Program-made: the position numbers and the translations under genes
Shown: positions 1-8,403 of the stretch, piece after piece
Layout of the letters: every line of letters begins with the position of its first letter
How positions within the stretch are numbered: position 1 is the first letter of the stretch
DNA from: Paraburkholderia podalyriae
Lineage (GTDB): Bacteria > Pseudomonadota > Gammaproteobacteria > Burkholderiales > Burkholderiaceae
NCBI RefSeq assembly: GCF_014397785.1
Contig: NZ_VZQQ01000024.1
Location: 1 to 64,000 of the forward strand
DNA: 64,000 nucleotides
Direction: 5' to 3'
Notes under the pieces: generated by a model
Told to the model about the DNA's origin: nothing
The model's input: only the letters and a program-made list of their open reading frames with translations
The model's database searches: none

Positions 1-71
1 TTCCTTCAAGCTCCTGCTCAAACCACGCCCGATCTTCTACCTGTCGTCTCCCGGCCATTCTTCTCGCGCGT

Positions 72-353
72 TCATCGTGATGCAAGCCAGGTTACCAGGA
101 TTCGCGAAAGAAGTGGGTAATCACAAGCGAGAAGACTGGTGGACGTCAGCTCATGCACTGGTAGCATTTCACCGCGAAACTGTAGTCGCTTTCCTGCGGA
201 CCTCGGTGAGGCAAGCAGCTTGAGCTCGCGTAGAGGAAAGTTGCGGGCCTCAAGACAGCGTATCAACTCGCCACCCACGGCGCCTGTGGCGCCCACAATG
301 GCGACTCGTGGCGAAAGTGTTGCTGAATCTTTGTTCAGACCATGTTCAGACAT
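72..353 (-). pseudogene. asd: N-terminal fragment of aspartate-semialdehyde dehydrogenase
   Basis: The first ~55 residues from MSEHGLNK read as the Rossmann start of aspartate-semialdehyde dehydrogenase: RVAIVGATGAVGGELIRCLE (GxxGxVG nucleotide motif), then a KLLASPRSAGK stretch. A full enzyme has about 340-370 residues; here similarity stops after the VHELTS segment, the last ~25 residues are unlike the family, and the frame closes at 72. No catalytic Cys or His domain is present. It is best read as a broken remnant left by a rearrangement; an intact copy must exist elsewhere because the enzyme makes the precursor of lysine, threonine and methionine. An in-frame ATG lies 20 codons further upstream, but similarity begins only after residue 12 of the chosen start. 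Confidence 0.6.
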
Positions 354-513
354 CTTCAATTTTCCAGAATGGAGGTTGGGGAAGGAGCCGTTTCGACGGC
401 CGCAACGGATCAACTACCTGCTCCGATTTAATACCTCGCCTGAATCCTGCATTGCCGCTAACACTCGCGCCATCGCAAAAGAACACACAGTCTCAACGCG
501 CAATCCGTTTCTC

Positions 514-1725
514 TCACCCTCGGATCACCGCCGAGAATGCGACGAATGAGACAACAGCCAGTCCGACAAGCACCGGTATCGCGGCACCATCTGTCTTCAT
601 TGCGAGTGCCGCTAAGGCGAACAGAACAGGACCCACTGAGCGCGCAAAGGCGGAAACCATCTTCAGGACGCCCTGCACTGTCCCGTAGTTGGCCGTTCCA
701 AACAACTCCGATGTGATCAGCGCTGCGACGACCAAGGTGAGACCGCCGACCACCCCATTGCAGATGGCAAACAGATACACAAGGACCGTCGCTGGCGACC
801 CCGGGCGACATAACCAGAGCGCCGTCAACGCCACTATCTGAAGGCCGAGAGCCACTCGCCCCCAAAAGGCGGTGGTCAAACTTTCTCCTTTCATTGCTAA
901 CAACGCACGTACCGCGATCTGGGCGGGCCCAACCAGCGCCACAACGATCGAAATCTGAGCTGAACTGTATCGCTTGTCGTTCAGAATTCCAACGATGTGG
1001 ACTGCTAAAGACGTCGATATAGCACCATTACAAGCCAGACCAATGGCAACTCCCCAAAACCGAGCACTGAAGAGAATTTTACGAAGAGAGTTCGAATTCT
1101 GAAGGGATTTCGGTTCCGACTTTTTCAGAGTCAGTGTCGATTCAAGCGTCCCTTTGCCTCGGGGCACGACGACTGCGAAACTGACCGCACATACGATGCA
1201 GATCAATGCAAGCACGACAACGGCACCGCGCCATCCTTCGTGGCAGACGAGAAACTGGCAGAGGGGGACAAAAATCGCGGCGGAGAGGCCCGTAAACAGA
1301 CTCGATGTGACGACTGCCCTTTTCATTTCGGTGGGGAAGTGCTGGGCAAATACCACATTTGACGTTTGTAGTGCTGCAACTGAGGTAATCCCAAGACATC
1401 CCCACAGTGCAGAAAAAACGACGAAGTTACTGGTTCGACTCCAGAGCGCGAGGGCAAGGGCCGATAGAAGCGCGCCCAGGACCAGAAATGACCGCGCCCC
1501 GTACCGATCGGCCGCCCGGCCAATCGGTACGGCAGCTAAGCCTGAAATGAGCAGCGAAGCAGAAAATACCGCTGTTGCTGCCGTCGTGCTCCATCGTAGT
1601 TCTCTGCACATCGGCTCCAGGATAACTGCGAACGCGTAATACAACGCTCCCCAGAGTGCGGCCTGCCCCAGCGAAAGAGGCACAACTACCGACAACATGT
1701 TCGTATCAGGCGGCCGTTCATTCAT
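514..1725 (-). CDS. MFS transporter, monocarboxylate-type
   Basis: This 403-residue inner-membrane carrier has about 12 hydrophobic segments. The first is near residues 12-35, and the MFS loop motif GRAADRYGAR follows the second helix. The protein is of usual length for a 12-TM facilitator. The start MNERPPDTN is chosen because everything upstream in the frame is non-hydrophobic and unlike the family, although the ribosome-binding site is weak. Alternating hydrophobic segments and a central charged loop (RGKGTLESTLTLKKSE) match the monocarboxylate/oxalate branch of the MFS. No neighbour fixes the substrate: downstream lies an asd fragment and upstream an apparently empty region. Confidence 0.75.
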   Translation of the reverse strand: MNERPPDTNMLSVVVPLSLGQAALWGALYYAFAVILEPMCRELRWSTTAATAVFSASLLISGLAAVPIGRAADRYGARSFLVLGALLSALALALWSRTSNFVVFSALWGCLGITSVAALQTSNVVFAQHFPTEMKRAVVTSSLFTGLSAAIFVPLCQFLVCHEGWRGAVVVLALICIVCAVSFAVVVPRGKGTLESTLTLKKSEPKSLQNSNSLRKILFSARFWGVAIGLACNGAISTSLAVHIVGILNDKRYSSAQISIVVALVGPAQIAVRALLAMKGESLTTAFWGRVALGLQIVALTALWLCRPGSPATVLVYLFAICNGVVGGLTLVVAALITSELFGTANYGTVQGVLKMVSAFARSVGPVLFALAALAMKTDGAAIPVLVGLAVVSFVAFSAVIRG

Positions 1726-2106
1726 GGACGAACTCCAGTGTTCCTTTCCAGCGGCATCAATTCCCCGATTGGCGGCGATATTCGAGCAAAATAACTCATT
1801 GAAGATTAGCCGCGACGACCTGCTGCCTAGCCATCTCGCCGCCAGTATCATTTTGGATTCCATAACAGAGTCCGAATGGCTCCCCGTGCGGCTTGCGTAC
1901 GCGACCGTGATCGACTCCTTGTGACATCCACTCACAAGTACAGCGCTATCGTATTTCATGCTGGCCACCACGCTGGAAAGGAACTGTCCAAGCTAACGCT
2001 CGCGCGGCCCTTGCTCCATGCCAATCCCCGTCTAGCCTCAGCGCGGCGGCTAGCAATTAATCAGTCCACTGAAGTCATACCCGACTTCCAAACAACAAAA
2101 CTCAGG
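1726..2106. other. Non-coding gap
   Basis: About 380 bases between the MFS gene and the small membrane protein gene. Short open frames on both strands show no recognisable domain, no good ribosome-binding site and no repeat. I see no convincing terminator or promoter. Confidence 0.4.
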
Positions 2107-2313
2107 TCATCGCCTGGAAGCGCGCATCACGCTCTCAGCAAGGACGACGATCGTACCGATGAAAAGCAGCGCGCCACCGACTACGCCCGAAACGCCCGCG
2201 AACTTTACCAAAATGGTAACGGCGCCGATAAGAAGGACGGTGAAAAATGCCAGCATGCCGTCGTCAACGAACATACCAACAAGTTCAGCAAGCCCGATGC
2301 GAATTACGTTCAT
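2107..2313 (-). CDS. Small two-helix membrane protein
   Basis: A 68-residue, strongly hydrophobic protein with two likely transmembrane segments (about residues 18-38 and 40-60) and a basic RASRR end. An AAGGAA ribosome-binding site sits about 9 bases before the ATG. The gene starts 12 bases after the stop of the upstream membrane protein gene and reads in the same direction, so the two are probably co-transcribed and the products may interact. I do not recognise a family. It may be a small subunit or stabiliser of its neighbour; that is inference from position only. Confidence 0.55.
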   Translation of the reverse strand: MNVIRIGLAELVGMFVDDGMLAFFTVLLIGAVTILVKFAGVSGVVGGALLFIGTIVVLAESVMRASRR

Positions 2314-2325
2314 TTCGATGGTTCC

Positions 2326-3063
2326 TTAGGCAAGGTAGTGGGTGCCGCGCAGCCAGCGCACGGTGGACAACGAAAAGACAGCGAGTACAATGAAAATGCC
2401 GATTAACATCAGATCAGCCCCCGGCCACTCCGCGCCGAATCCCTCACCTGTCCAGAAGATTCCGAAACTGGTCAGCATCAGACCAACAATAAATTTCAGA
2501 GTGTTTTCCGGTACTCGCGATAGCGGCTTATGAACCATGAGTCCGATCAATAGCACTGCGACGAATGCGGCCACAGCACCTAGCGCGGCGTAGAGTGTCG
2601 CTCCACGGGCTGCACCGACTGCAATTACGATGAAAACCACTTCAACGCCCTCGAGCAGCACAGCCTTGAATGCTGCGATCCCGGCAAGGTAGCTGGCGCG
2701 TTTGTCGTCACTCCGCCTCGCAAGCGTTTCGGTCTCTTTGGCGAAAGCTTTTTCCTCGTCGTGAAGTGCGAGATGGCCTGAAGCCCGAAGCACCGCCTTC
2801 CTCAGCCAGCGCATGCCAAACAGCATCAGTAAGATGCCGATGACATATTGAAGCAGTTGCAACGGGATCAGTGTCAGCAGGGGACCAATAAAAAACACGA
2901 GCGCGGCAAGTACAGTAAAGGCGACGCCGGTGCCGATGAGGGCCGACCGCCAACTTTGGGTAACTCCAACGGCTAGCACGATGGTGAAGGCTTCCACCAC
3001 CTCGACCGTCGAGGCGAGGAAGGACGCGGTAATTGTCGATGTAATGGTTGTGATGTCGGTCAT
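2326..3063 (-). CDS. COG4280-like multi-pass membrane protein
   Basis: About 245 residues with six or seven hydrophobic segments. Two similar motifs, STVEVVEAFTIVLAVG near the N-terminus and LLEGVEVVFIVIAVG near the middle, suggest an internally duplicated fold with paired acidic residues inside membrane helices, as in cation-transporting families of the LysE/GDT1 type. A charged loop (HDEEKAFAKETETLARRSDDKR) separates the halves. It resembles the uncharacterised COG4280 membrane proteins of proteobacteria. The substrate is unknown; a metal cation is only a guess from the buried glutamates. Alternative starts lie at 3069 and 3099. The small membrane protein gene follows directly. Confidence 0.65.
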   Translation of the reverse strand: MTDITTITSTITASFLASTVEVVEAFTIVLAVGVTQSWRSALIGTGVAFTVLAALVFFIGPLLTLIPLQLLQYVIGILLMLFGMRWLRKAVLRASGHLALHDEEKAFAKETETLARRSDDKRASYLAGIAAFKAVLLEGVEVVFIVIAVGAARGATLYAALGAVAAFVAVLLIGLMVHKPLSRVPENTLKFIVGLMLTSFGIFWTGEGFGAEWPGADLMLIGIFIVLAVFSLSTVRWLRGTHYLA

Positions 3064-3278
3064 GATCATTCCGTTCAATAAGTCAATCCAAGCGTTCATT
3101 CAGAGAGAATTGTGCAGCGCACCGACGCCAGTAAGAAATCCAGTTTTTACCGTGCTATACGTGAAGCTAATCGATCCTCACCTGTGCCCGCGAATATCTA
3201 GCCAAGCTGCCAGCAGCGGCCCTGATAGCCTGTATGTACCGACGCGATAGGCCTATCCCGGTTCTCGGTAGGGACCAG

Positions 3279-4403
3279 TTAGAAAGTGTGGTGTATACCA
3301 AATTCGGTAACAAACTGAGAACTCGTCGAAGAGCTGCTTACGCCAGAGATGTCAGCCGTGACGCCTGACTTCCCTGAGTTGCTGACATGCTCGTATGCTG
3401 CTTGCATTATCAAAACGGTGCGTTTTGATAATGCGTAGCCCGCCTGACAGGTAATCTGCTGGTACTTCGGGCGTTCGCCGTTGAGGTGCGAGTCTGTATA
3501 GGTGTACGCGCCCAACAGAGTCAACGCCGGTGTAAACCGGTAGCTGCCGTTTAACTCATAGTTTGTGAAGCGTGCATTTCCTTTTAGGGGTAGATTGCTT
3601 GAAGTGCCAGCATAACCAGATCCGATAGCGGTGGCGTTGCTGAGTTGTGTTTGCGTAAACACAAAGCCAACGGTGGACGTGTCGAACGTGTACCGGGCGC
3701 CTGCGCCCCATGTGCGCTGACGCGCTGCGTAAAACGGGGAATCGCCGGCTACCACTGTACCGCTTGTGTTAGTCGTCGAGCCAACGTTATTTATTTGCAG
3801 GTAGCTGGACGCAAGAGTTAACCCTCCGTTCGCATACGACGCGCTGACGTCGTACGCGCGGCTGTCAGCGAAGCTTCCCGCGGCGTTCGAGAAGCCATAA
3901 AGTCCGCCGAACCGGAAACCGCCGTAGTTGGCGCTCTGATATTTGACAGAATTGTTAAGGCGGATCGACGCGCCGAGGTTGTCGTTATCGTACGGGTGCG
4001 TCGCCAGTGACCCCTGGACCAGCGCATCAAGACCAAGGAAGTTACTCTGGTATTGACGTCCTAGGGTGACTGTGCCGAAGCGGCTGTCCGATAAACCGAC
4101 GAACGCCTGACGACCAAATTCACGACCATTCTGGCCGAACTTCCCATTCGACGGATTGAAGCCGTTTTCGAGGGTGAAGATTGCCTTGAGTCCGCTGCCA
4201 AGATCCTCCGAGCCGAGAAGTCCCCAACGTGAGCCAGACAGGAGGCCGTTACCCAGCTGGTAATTGCTGTGACCACCGGAGTTGTTGGTGTAGACGAGGC
4301 CGGCGTCGACCAGTCCATACAGCGTAACCGAACTTTGCGCGTCCGAGGCGCTGGCGACACCGAGCAGTGCGAGCGGGAGTGCGTAGCGAAGTAACTTTTC
4401 CAT
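3279..4403 (-). CDS. Gram-negative porin 1 (OmpC-like, beta-barrel)
   Basis: A 374-residue outer-membrane protein. A signal peptide (MEKLLRYALPLALLGVASASDAQ) is followed by the family hallmark SSVTLYGLVDAGLVYTNN. The PEFG-like block GREFGRQAFVGLSD and repeated strand patterns run to a terminal aromatic residue (HHTF), as required for barrel insertion. It is of usual length for Burkholderiaceae 16-stranded trimeric porins that let small hydrophilic solutes pass. It follows the truncated phosphonate permease fragment on the same strand. It could serve that uptake system, but such porins are numerous and usually not substrate-specific. Confidence 0.92.
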   Translation of the reverse strand: MEKLLRYALPLALLGVASASDAQSSVTLYGLVDAGLVYTNNSGGHSNYQLGNGLLSGSRWGLLGSEDLGSGLKAIFTLENGFNPSNGKFGQNGREFGRQAFVGLSDSRFGTVTLGRQYQSNFLGLDALVQGSLATHPYDNDNLGASIRLNNSVKYQSANYGGFRFGGLYGFSNAAGSFADSRAYDVSASYANGGLTLASSYLQINNVGSTTNTSGTVVAGDSPFYAARQRTWGAGARYTFDTSTVGFVFTQTQLSNATAIGSGYAGTSSNLPLKGNARFTNYELNGSYRFTPALTLLGAYTYTDSHLNGERPKYQQITCQAGYALSKRTVLIMQAAYEHVSNSGKSGVTADISGVSSSSTSSQFVTEFGIHHTF

Positions 4404-4503
4404 CTTTCTGTCACCAATTAGTACTACATATTAATCAGGTAAAAAAATGAATTCACGTGTGTTGCGGGCAATGCTCCGAACTGTTTATTCATGGAACGCA
4501 GCG

Positions 4504-4713
4504 TCACGGCAGATCAGACGAGCCGATAACATATTGCCCGGGCGCTGCCGAGGCCGTCGGCCAGTGTCCGGGGTTCACACCGGCATCGTGGTAGGACCAG
4601 ACAAGTGCCGCAATGGTCACCGTCATAGAGATCCATTTGCGCGGGCCCATTACAGACATGGAGGAACTGTCCGACGTAGAGAGCCTGAGCAGATCGCAGG
4701 AATGCTTTGTCAC
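4504..4713 (-). pseudogene. phnE: Truncated second copy of phosphonate permease
   Basis: A 69-residue frame that matches only the N-terminus of the intact permease 1.1 kb upstream. RKWISMTVTIAALVWSYHDA aligns with the first membrane helix of phnE (LYLIAMVVVLCWSYGDA), and QYVIGSSDLP aligns with RYVAGSADRP. The frame then stops where phnE continues for over 200 residues, so the whole permease domain is missing. The GTG start overlaps the stop of the preceding phnD copy as GTGA, the same join as in the intact operon. It is a deletion remnant of a duplicated cassette and cannot form a channel. Confidence 0.75.
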
Positions 4714-5591
4714 TGTCGTTCCTTGAGGTCGAGCTCCTGCTTGACATGTTCAAGTTGCCGGACGTAGTCGTAATTGCTGTCTGAAGCCGTGACGATGCGC
4801 TCGACACCTCCCGGCAGCTCCGCCAGGCCTTCAGGATCCTGGAAGGTGATCAACGCATCCTGGTACGCCTTCCGGAAGTCCGCTGGAAGAGCGCCCCGAA
4901 CGACGTAGGCGGGATTGGGAATAGGATTGGATTTCCAGACGGGAACCAGTTCACCCTTCCCGATCATGCCTTGCGTGACCGCGAGGCCGACGTAGGGGAA
5001 GGAGACGGCAGCAACGTCGACTTGCCTGTTACTAAGGGCAAGTGCGGCAGGAATGGCTCCGCCCGCAAATATGACTTCAGAGAAGAAGCGTTTTGGATCG
5101 ACCTTGAGATCATCGAGAAAGTAGGCCATGGGCGCGAGGTAGCCGCTCGTAGAGTTTGGCTCGCTGAACGCGAGCCGTCTCCCTTTGGTCATGCTAATGG
5201 AGGACATGCCGGCATCCGCACGGACCCACAAGCCACCCAGATATCCGGTCCCCTCATGCGTTTTTTCCACGGCGACGGCGTCCACATTGCCCAGCCGTCT
5301 CGCTATCACATACGCTTCCCCCCCAATTCGGGCTGCGTCAACCTGACCGTTGGTCAACGCAACGATCACGGAGGCGACATCGCTTACGCGGTAAGAAACA
5401 ACGGGGATCCCCATTCTTGCTTCCAGGTGCTTGAGGAGCCGGGTATACGCGGCTTGGGCCCCACCTCCTTCGTTGGGCACAATTGCGTAACGTAGCTGTT
5501 TGGGCCAAGCACTAGGTTGTGCCGCCCGCACTGTACCCGTTAACAGACTTGTTCCCATCAACGCCAGGATTGATCGTCTTGTCAGTGTCAT
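4710..5591 (-). CDS. phnD: Phosphonate-type ABC solute-binding protein, second copy
   Basis: A 293-residue periplasmic binding protein of the PhnD/phosphate-phosphite-phosphonate family. The start MTLTRRSILALMGTSLL is a twin-arginine-like signal and is preceded by AGGAG. The mature part contains KQLRYAIVPNEGGGAQAAYT, the FSEPNSTSGYLAP anion-binding segment typical of this family, and FAGGAIPAALALSNRQVDVA. It is clearly paralogous to the product at 6684-7565 and of identical length. It reads as intact, although the adjoining permease copy is cut to 69 residues and the ATPase copy is reduced to a tail. It may still work with the intact transporter, perhaps with altered ligand preference. Confidence 0.85.
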   Translation of the reverse strand: MTLTRRSILALMGTSLLTGTVRAAQPSAWPKQLRYAIVPNEGGGAQAAYTRLLKHLEARMGIPVVSYRVSDVASVIVALTNGQVDAARIGGEAYVIARRLGNVDAVAVEKTHEGTGYLGGLWVRADAGMSSISMTKGRRLAFSEPNSTSGYLAPMAYFLDDLKVDPKRFFSEVIFAGGAIPAALALSNRQVDVAAVSFPYVGLAVTQGMIGKGELVPVWKSNPIPNPAYVVRGALPADFRKAYQDALITFQDPEGLAELPGGVERIVTASDSNYDYVRQLEHVKQELDLKERQ

Positions 5592-5601
5592 TCTGCTGCT
5601 C

Positions 5602-5730
5602 CTATAAAGAGTCAAATATCCAAGGTTCCACACTTTCGTAGAGACCGGAGATCTCACGCGCCTCGAGCTTGCCAACCGGAAGACTGAACGGGAGGCGTCT
5701 TGTGAGCGAGCTTCGAGCAATCCCCAGCAC
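5602..5730 (-). pseudogene. phnC: 3' remnant of a second phnC-like ATPase gene
   Basis: Immediately before the second phnD copy, one reading frame ends in RRLPFSLPVGKLEAREISGL followed by YES. This lines up with the C-terminus of the intact PhnC (RVVFSVPVTQMGRSEVSSLY). It uses a different frame from the N-terminal extension that can be drawn for phnD. No Walker or signature motif is left. Together with the intact phnD copy and the cut phnE copy, it shows that a whole phnC-phnD-phnE cassette was duplicated and then eroded from both ends. The match is short, so this call is tentative. Confidence 0.45.
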
Positions 5731-5844
5731 TTCAGGTGATTGCTTGTTGATCAGGACATACGCAAAACGTGCGACATAGATGCATATGCTCCTTCGAATT
5801 CAGACAGACGCATCGATGCACGACTGCAATGGGTGAACGTGCGG

Positions 5845-6687
5845 CTAGTCGATTCGGTGACGGATGACCGCGGATACATTGTCGATGACCACAACAGTCA
5901 GGACGATGATGATGAGAATCGTTGAAACACTGCGGTTGTCGAATACTTGCATCGACTCCTGGAGAAAATAGCCAATTCCTCCAGCGCCCACGACGCCCAG
6001 AATAGTGGCCGCCCGCACGTTCGCTTCGAACCGGTAGAGAACAAATGAAACGAAAGCGGGAAGGATCTGGGGCACGAAGGCTTTCATAATAATGGGCAGG
6101 GGATTCGCGCCCGTCGATTTCACAGCTTCAACTTGCCCCATATCTATTGCCTCAACCGCCTCGCTCAGGAGTTTGCCAAGCGATCCGATCCCACCTACCG
6201 CAAGTGCCATGACACCGCTGAATGGCCCAAGACCTACGGCGGCGACGAAGATCAGCGCTATCACCAGTTCGTTCAGCGATCTGAGCAGATCGAGCACCCG
6301 ACGTGAAACCCAGTAGACGACTCCTGACCCGACAACATTGCGGGCACCACAAAAAGCCAGCAGCAGTGCGAAGGGAATAGAAAGCGTAGTTCCCCAGATT
6401 GCCATTTTTATCGTTACGACCATTTGCGCCAGATAGTCGCCGATTCGCGCCGTACTTGGTGGAAAAAATCCTGACTGTGGCCGATCGGCGGATCCAGCCA
6501 CGTAACGCCAGGCATTCCCTAAGCCTTCGAAGAGATGCGACGGGCTTATGCCAGCGTCGCCGTAGGACCAGCATAGGACTACCACCATGGCGATCAGGTA
6601 GAGCCAGTTGCGCTTGCCAGACCCAACCGCACTACGACTCTTTTTTCCGGGGGCAAACGCCGGACTTTTGAATAGGCGTACGTTCAC
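5845..6687 (-). CDS. phnE: Phosphonate-type ABC transporter permease
   Basis: A 280-residue inner-membrane permease of the PhnE type. A cytoplasmic basic N-terminus precedes helix 1 (YLIAMVVVLCWSY). The binding-protein-dependent permease domain spans about residues 90-275 and includes the EAA-like loop EAVEAIDMGQVEAVKSTGA, which couples to the ATPase. A GTG start overlaps the phnD stop as GTGA, which indicates translational coupling. Gene order phnC-phnD-phnE on the minus strand matches known phosphonate/phosphite importers. With PhnC and PhnD it would import a phosphonate, phosphite or phosphate-like anion. Confidence 0.88.
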   Translation of the reverse strand: MNVRLFKSPAFAPGKKSRSAVGSGKRNWLYLIAMVVVLCWSYGDAGISPSHLFEGLGNAWRYVAGSADRPQSGFFPPSTARIGDYLAQMVVTIKMAIWGTTLSIPFALLLAFCGARNVVGSGVVYWVSRRVLDLLRSLNELVIALIFVAAVGLGPFSGVMALAVGGIGSLGKLLSEAVEAIDMGQVEAVKSTGANPLPIIMKAFVPQILPAFVSFVLYRFEANVRAATILGVVGAGGIGYFLQESMQVFDNRSVSTILIIIVLTVVVIDNVSAVIRHRID

Positions 6688-7565
6688 GATTTCGCCCTGG
6701 TCTGAAGCTCAGTCTTGATCTGCTCGAGTTGCCGAACGAAGTCGTATTCGCTGTCGGACGTTGCAACAATCCGCTTCACGCCCCCCGGTAGTGCCGCGAG
6801 GCCCACCTCATCCTGATACGAAGTGAGCGCGCTCAAAAATGCTCGTCTAAAGTCCTTAGGAAAATCGCCCCGAACTACATAGGCAGGGTTCGGGATCAAA
6901 GGGGACTTCCAGATGGCCATGAGTTCGTCTTGTTTGACGAGTCCTTGCTTCACCGCGAGCGCCTCGTAAGGAAACGATGCCGCGCAAACGTCGACCTGCT
7001 TGTTCACCAACGCGAGAACAGCCGGAACTGCGCCGCCAGCGAAGACAATCCGCGAAAAAAATTTGTCCGGATCGACTTTCAGATCCTTCATGAAGTAATT
7101 CATCGGAGCAAGGTATCCGCTCGTCGAATTCGGACCGTTGAAAGCGAGGCATTTTCCACGAGTTTGGGCGACCGAATGGATACCGGAATCGGATCTGACC
7201 CAGAGACCACCGTAATACCCGGTTCCTTCGCTGGTTTCTTCAGTTGCCAAAGCGTCTACGTTTCCCTGCCGCCGTGCGATGACATAGGATTCACCTCCGA
7301 TTCTTGCTACGTCTACCTGTCCGTTGGCTAACGCAACGATAACTGCAGGAACGTCATTCACTGGATAGGAGACGACCGGAATTCCGAGCTTTTTCTCGAC
7401 GTGCTTGAGTAGACGCGCATACCCTGCAATTGCATTGTCACCTTCATTCGGGACGATGGCATAGCGTAACTGCTTCGGCCATCCGATCGGCGAGGCTGCC
7501 CAAAGCGGGCTAGAAATGAGACCCGCGCCGATCATGGCAAGGGCGGAGCGTCGTGAAATGGTCAT
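6684..7565 (-). CDS. phnD: Phosphonate-type ABC solute-binding protein
   Basis: A 293-residue binding protein. The start MTISRRSALAMIGAGL gives a twin-arginine-like signal. The ATG at 7565 is preferred over 7574 because the AAAGG ribosome-binding site is then 9-11 bases away and the length equals that of its paralogue. Family landmarks are KQLRYAIVPNEGDN, GGLWVRSDSGI, the FNGPNSTSGYLAP ligand loop and FAGGAVPAVLALVNKQVDV. It should deliver the anion to PhnE. Beyond the organophosphonate/oxyanion class, the exact ligand cannot be read from sequence. The gene lies between phnC and phnE in one operon. Confidence 0.9.
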   Translation of the reverse strand: MTISRRSALAMIGAGLISSPLWAASPIGWPKQLRYAIVPNEGDNAIAGYARLLKHVEKKLGIPVVSYPVNDVPAVIVALANGQVDVARIGGESYVIARRQGNVDALATEETSEGTGYYGGLWVRSDSGIHSVAQTRGKCLAFNGPNSTSGYLAPMNYFMKDLKVDPDKFFSRIVFAGGAVPAVLALVNKQVDVCAASFPYEALAVKQGLVKQDELMAIWKSPLIPNPAYVVRGDFPKDFRRAFLSALTSYQDEVGLAALPGGVKRIVATSDSEYDFVRQLEQIKTELQTRAKS

Positions 7566-7591
7566 AGTCGGCATACCTTTGTGATAGACGG

Positions 7592-8347
7592 CTACGATTC
7601 GTCGATATCGTAGAGGCTTGATACTTCGGAACGTCCCATTTGTGTAACCGGAACGCTGAAGACAACTCGACCTTTATTCAGGCCAACTGCAAAAGACGTA
7701 AAGTCGCGCACCGCGGAGACGGAATGAAGACTCGCGATAACAGAGATCCCGTCTCGAACAGCGATTGACTGAAGCGTCTCCATCACCAATGTCGCGCTTT
7801 TGGGATCCAGAGCGGAGATTGGTTCGTCTGCAAGGATCAGTTGCGGGCGTTGCGCGAGCGCTCTCGCTATCGCTATCCTTTGCTGCTGGCCGCCGGACAA
7901 TGTATCCGCGCGCTGACGAGCACAGTCAGCGAGACCCACGCGCTCCAGCAGATTGAACGCGAACTCGATGTCGTCCGGCCGATATCTGCCTAACATGGTC
8001 CGCAATGTCGACTGATAGCCAAGACGCCCAACAAGAACGTTCTCCAGCGCTGTCATCCGCTTCACAAGATTGAACGTCTGAAAAATCATTCCGATGTTAC
8101 GACGGATTTTTCGCAACTCCGAGCCACGTGCGGCGACTACATTCGATCCGTTGACTAATACATTTCCTGACGTCGGTCTCACCAGACCATTCAGCAGCCT
8201 CAGGACGGTCGACTTGCCCGCTCCGGACGGTCCAATTAACGCGACAAATCCTTTTCCATCAAGCTTAAGGTCGACGCCTTGCAGGACGTTCCTGCCTTTG
8301 GCGTAGCTATGATGGACGGCTTGCAATTCAATCGATGACGGCTTCAT
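7592..8347 (-). CDS. phnC: Phosphonate-type ABC transporter ATPase
   Basis: A 251-residue nucleotide-binding subunit. It has Walker A GPSGAGKST, Q-loop IFQTFNLVKR, signature LSGGQQQRIAIARAL, Walker B LILADEPISALD and the switch histidine in SLHSVSAV. Its length and the LVKRMTALENVLVGRLG stretch are typical of PhnC. It is the first gene of the phnC-phnD-phnE set and lies 56 bases after the FAD oxidase gene, which reads the same way. A stem-loop without a U-tract sits between the two genes. Confidence 0.9.
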   Translation of the reverse strand: MKPSSIELQAVHHSYAKGRNVLQGVDLKLDGKGFVALIGPSGAGKSTVLRLLNGLVRPTSGNVLVNGSNVVAARGSELRKIRRNIGMIFQTFNLVKRMTALENVLVGRLGYQSTLRTMLGRYRPDDIEFAFNLLERVGLADCARQRADTLSGGQQQRIAIARALAQRPQLILADEPISALDPKSATLVMETLQSIAVRDGISVIASLHSVSAVRDFTSFAVGLNKGRVVFSVPVTQMGRSEVSSLYDIDES

Positions 8348-8367
8348 AACGTTTCCAAATCGAATCG

Positions 8368-8390
8368 TCGGCCATCGCGACGATGGCCGA
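8368..8390 (-). promoter_or_regulatory. Perfect 10-bp stem-loop between oxidase gene and phnC
   Basis: The sequence TCGGCCATCG-CGA-CGATGGCCGA forms a perfect 10-bp stem with a 3-base loop, just after the oxidase stop and before phnC. No U-run follows on the minus strand, so it is not a classical intrinsic terminator. It may set differential expression by mRNA processing, or protect the 3' end of the oxidase message. Confidence 0.5.
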
Positions 8391-8403
8391 ATTGATTTCA
8401 GTC

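Noticed and set aside
1..216. Plus-strand open frame from the window edge (SFKLLLKPRPIFYLSSPGHS...)
   Set aside because: It is open to the edge but overlaps the asd fragment and has no recognisable family; too little to call.
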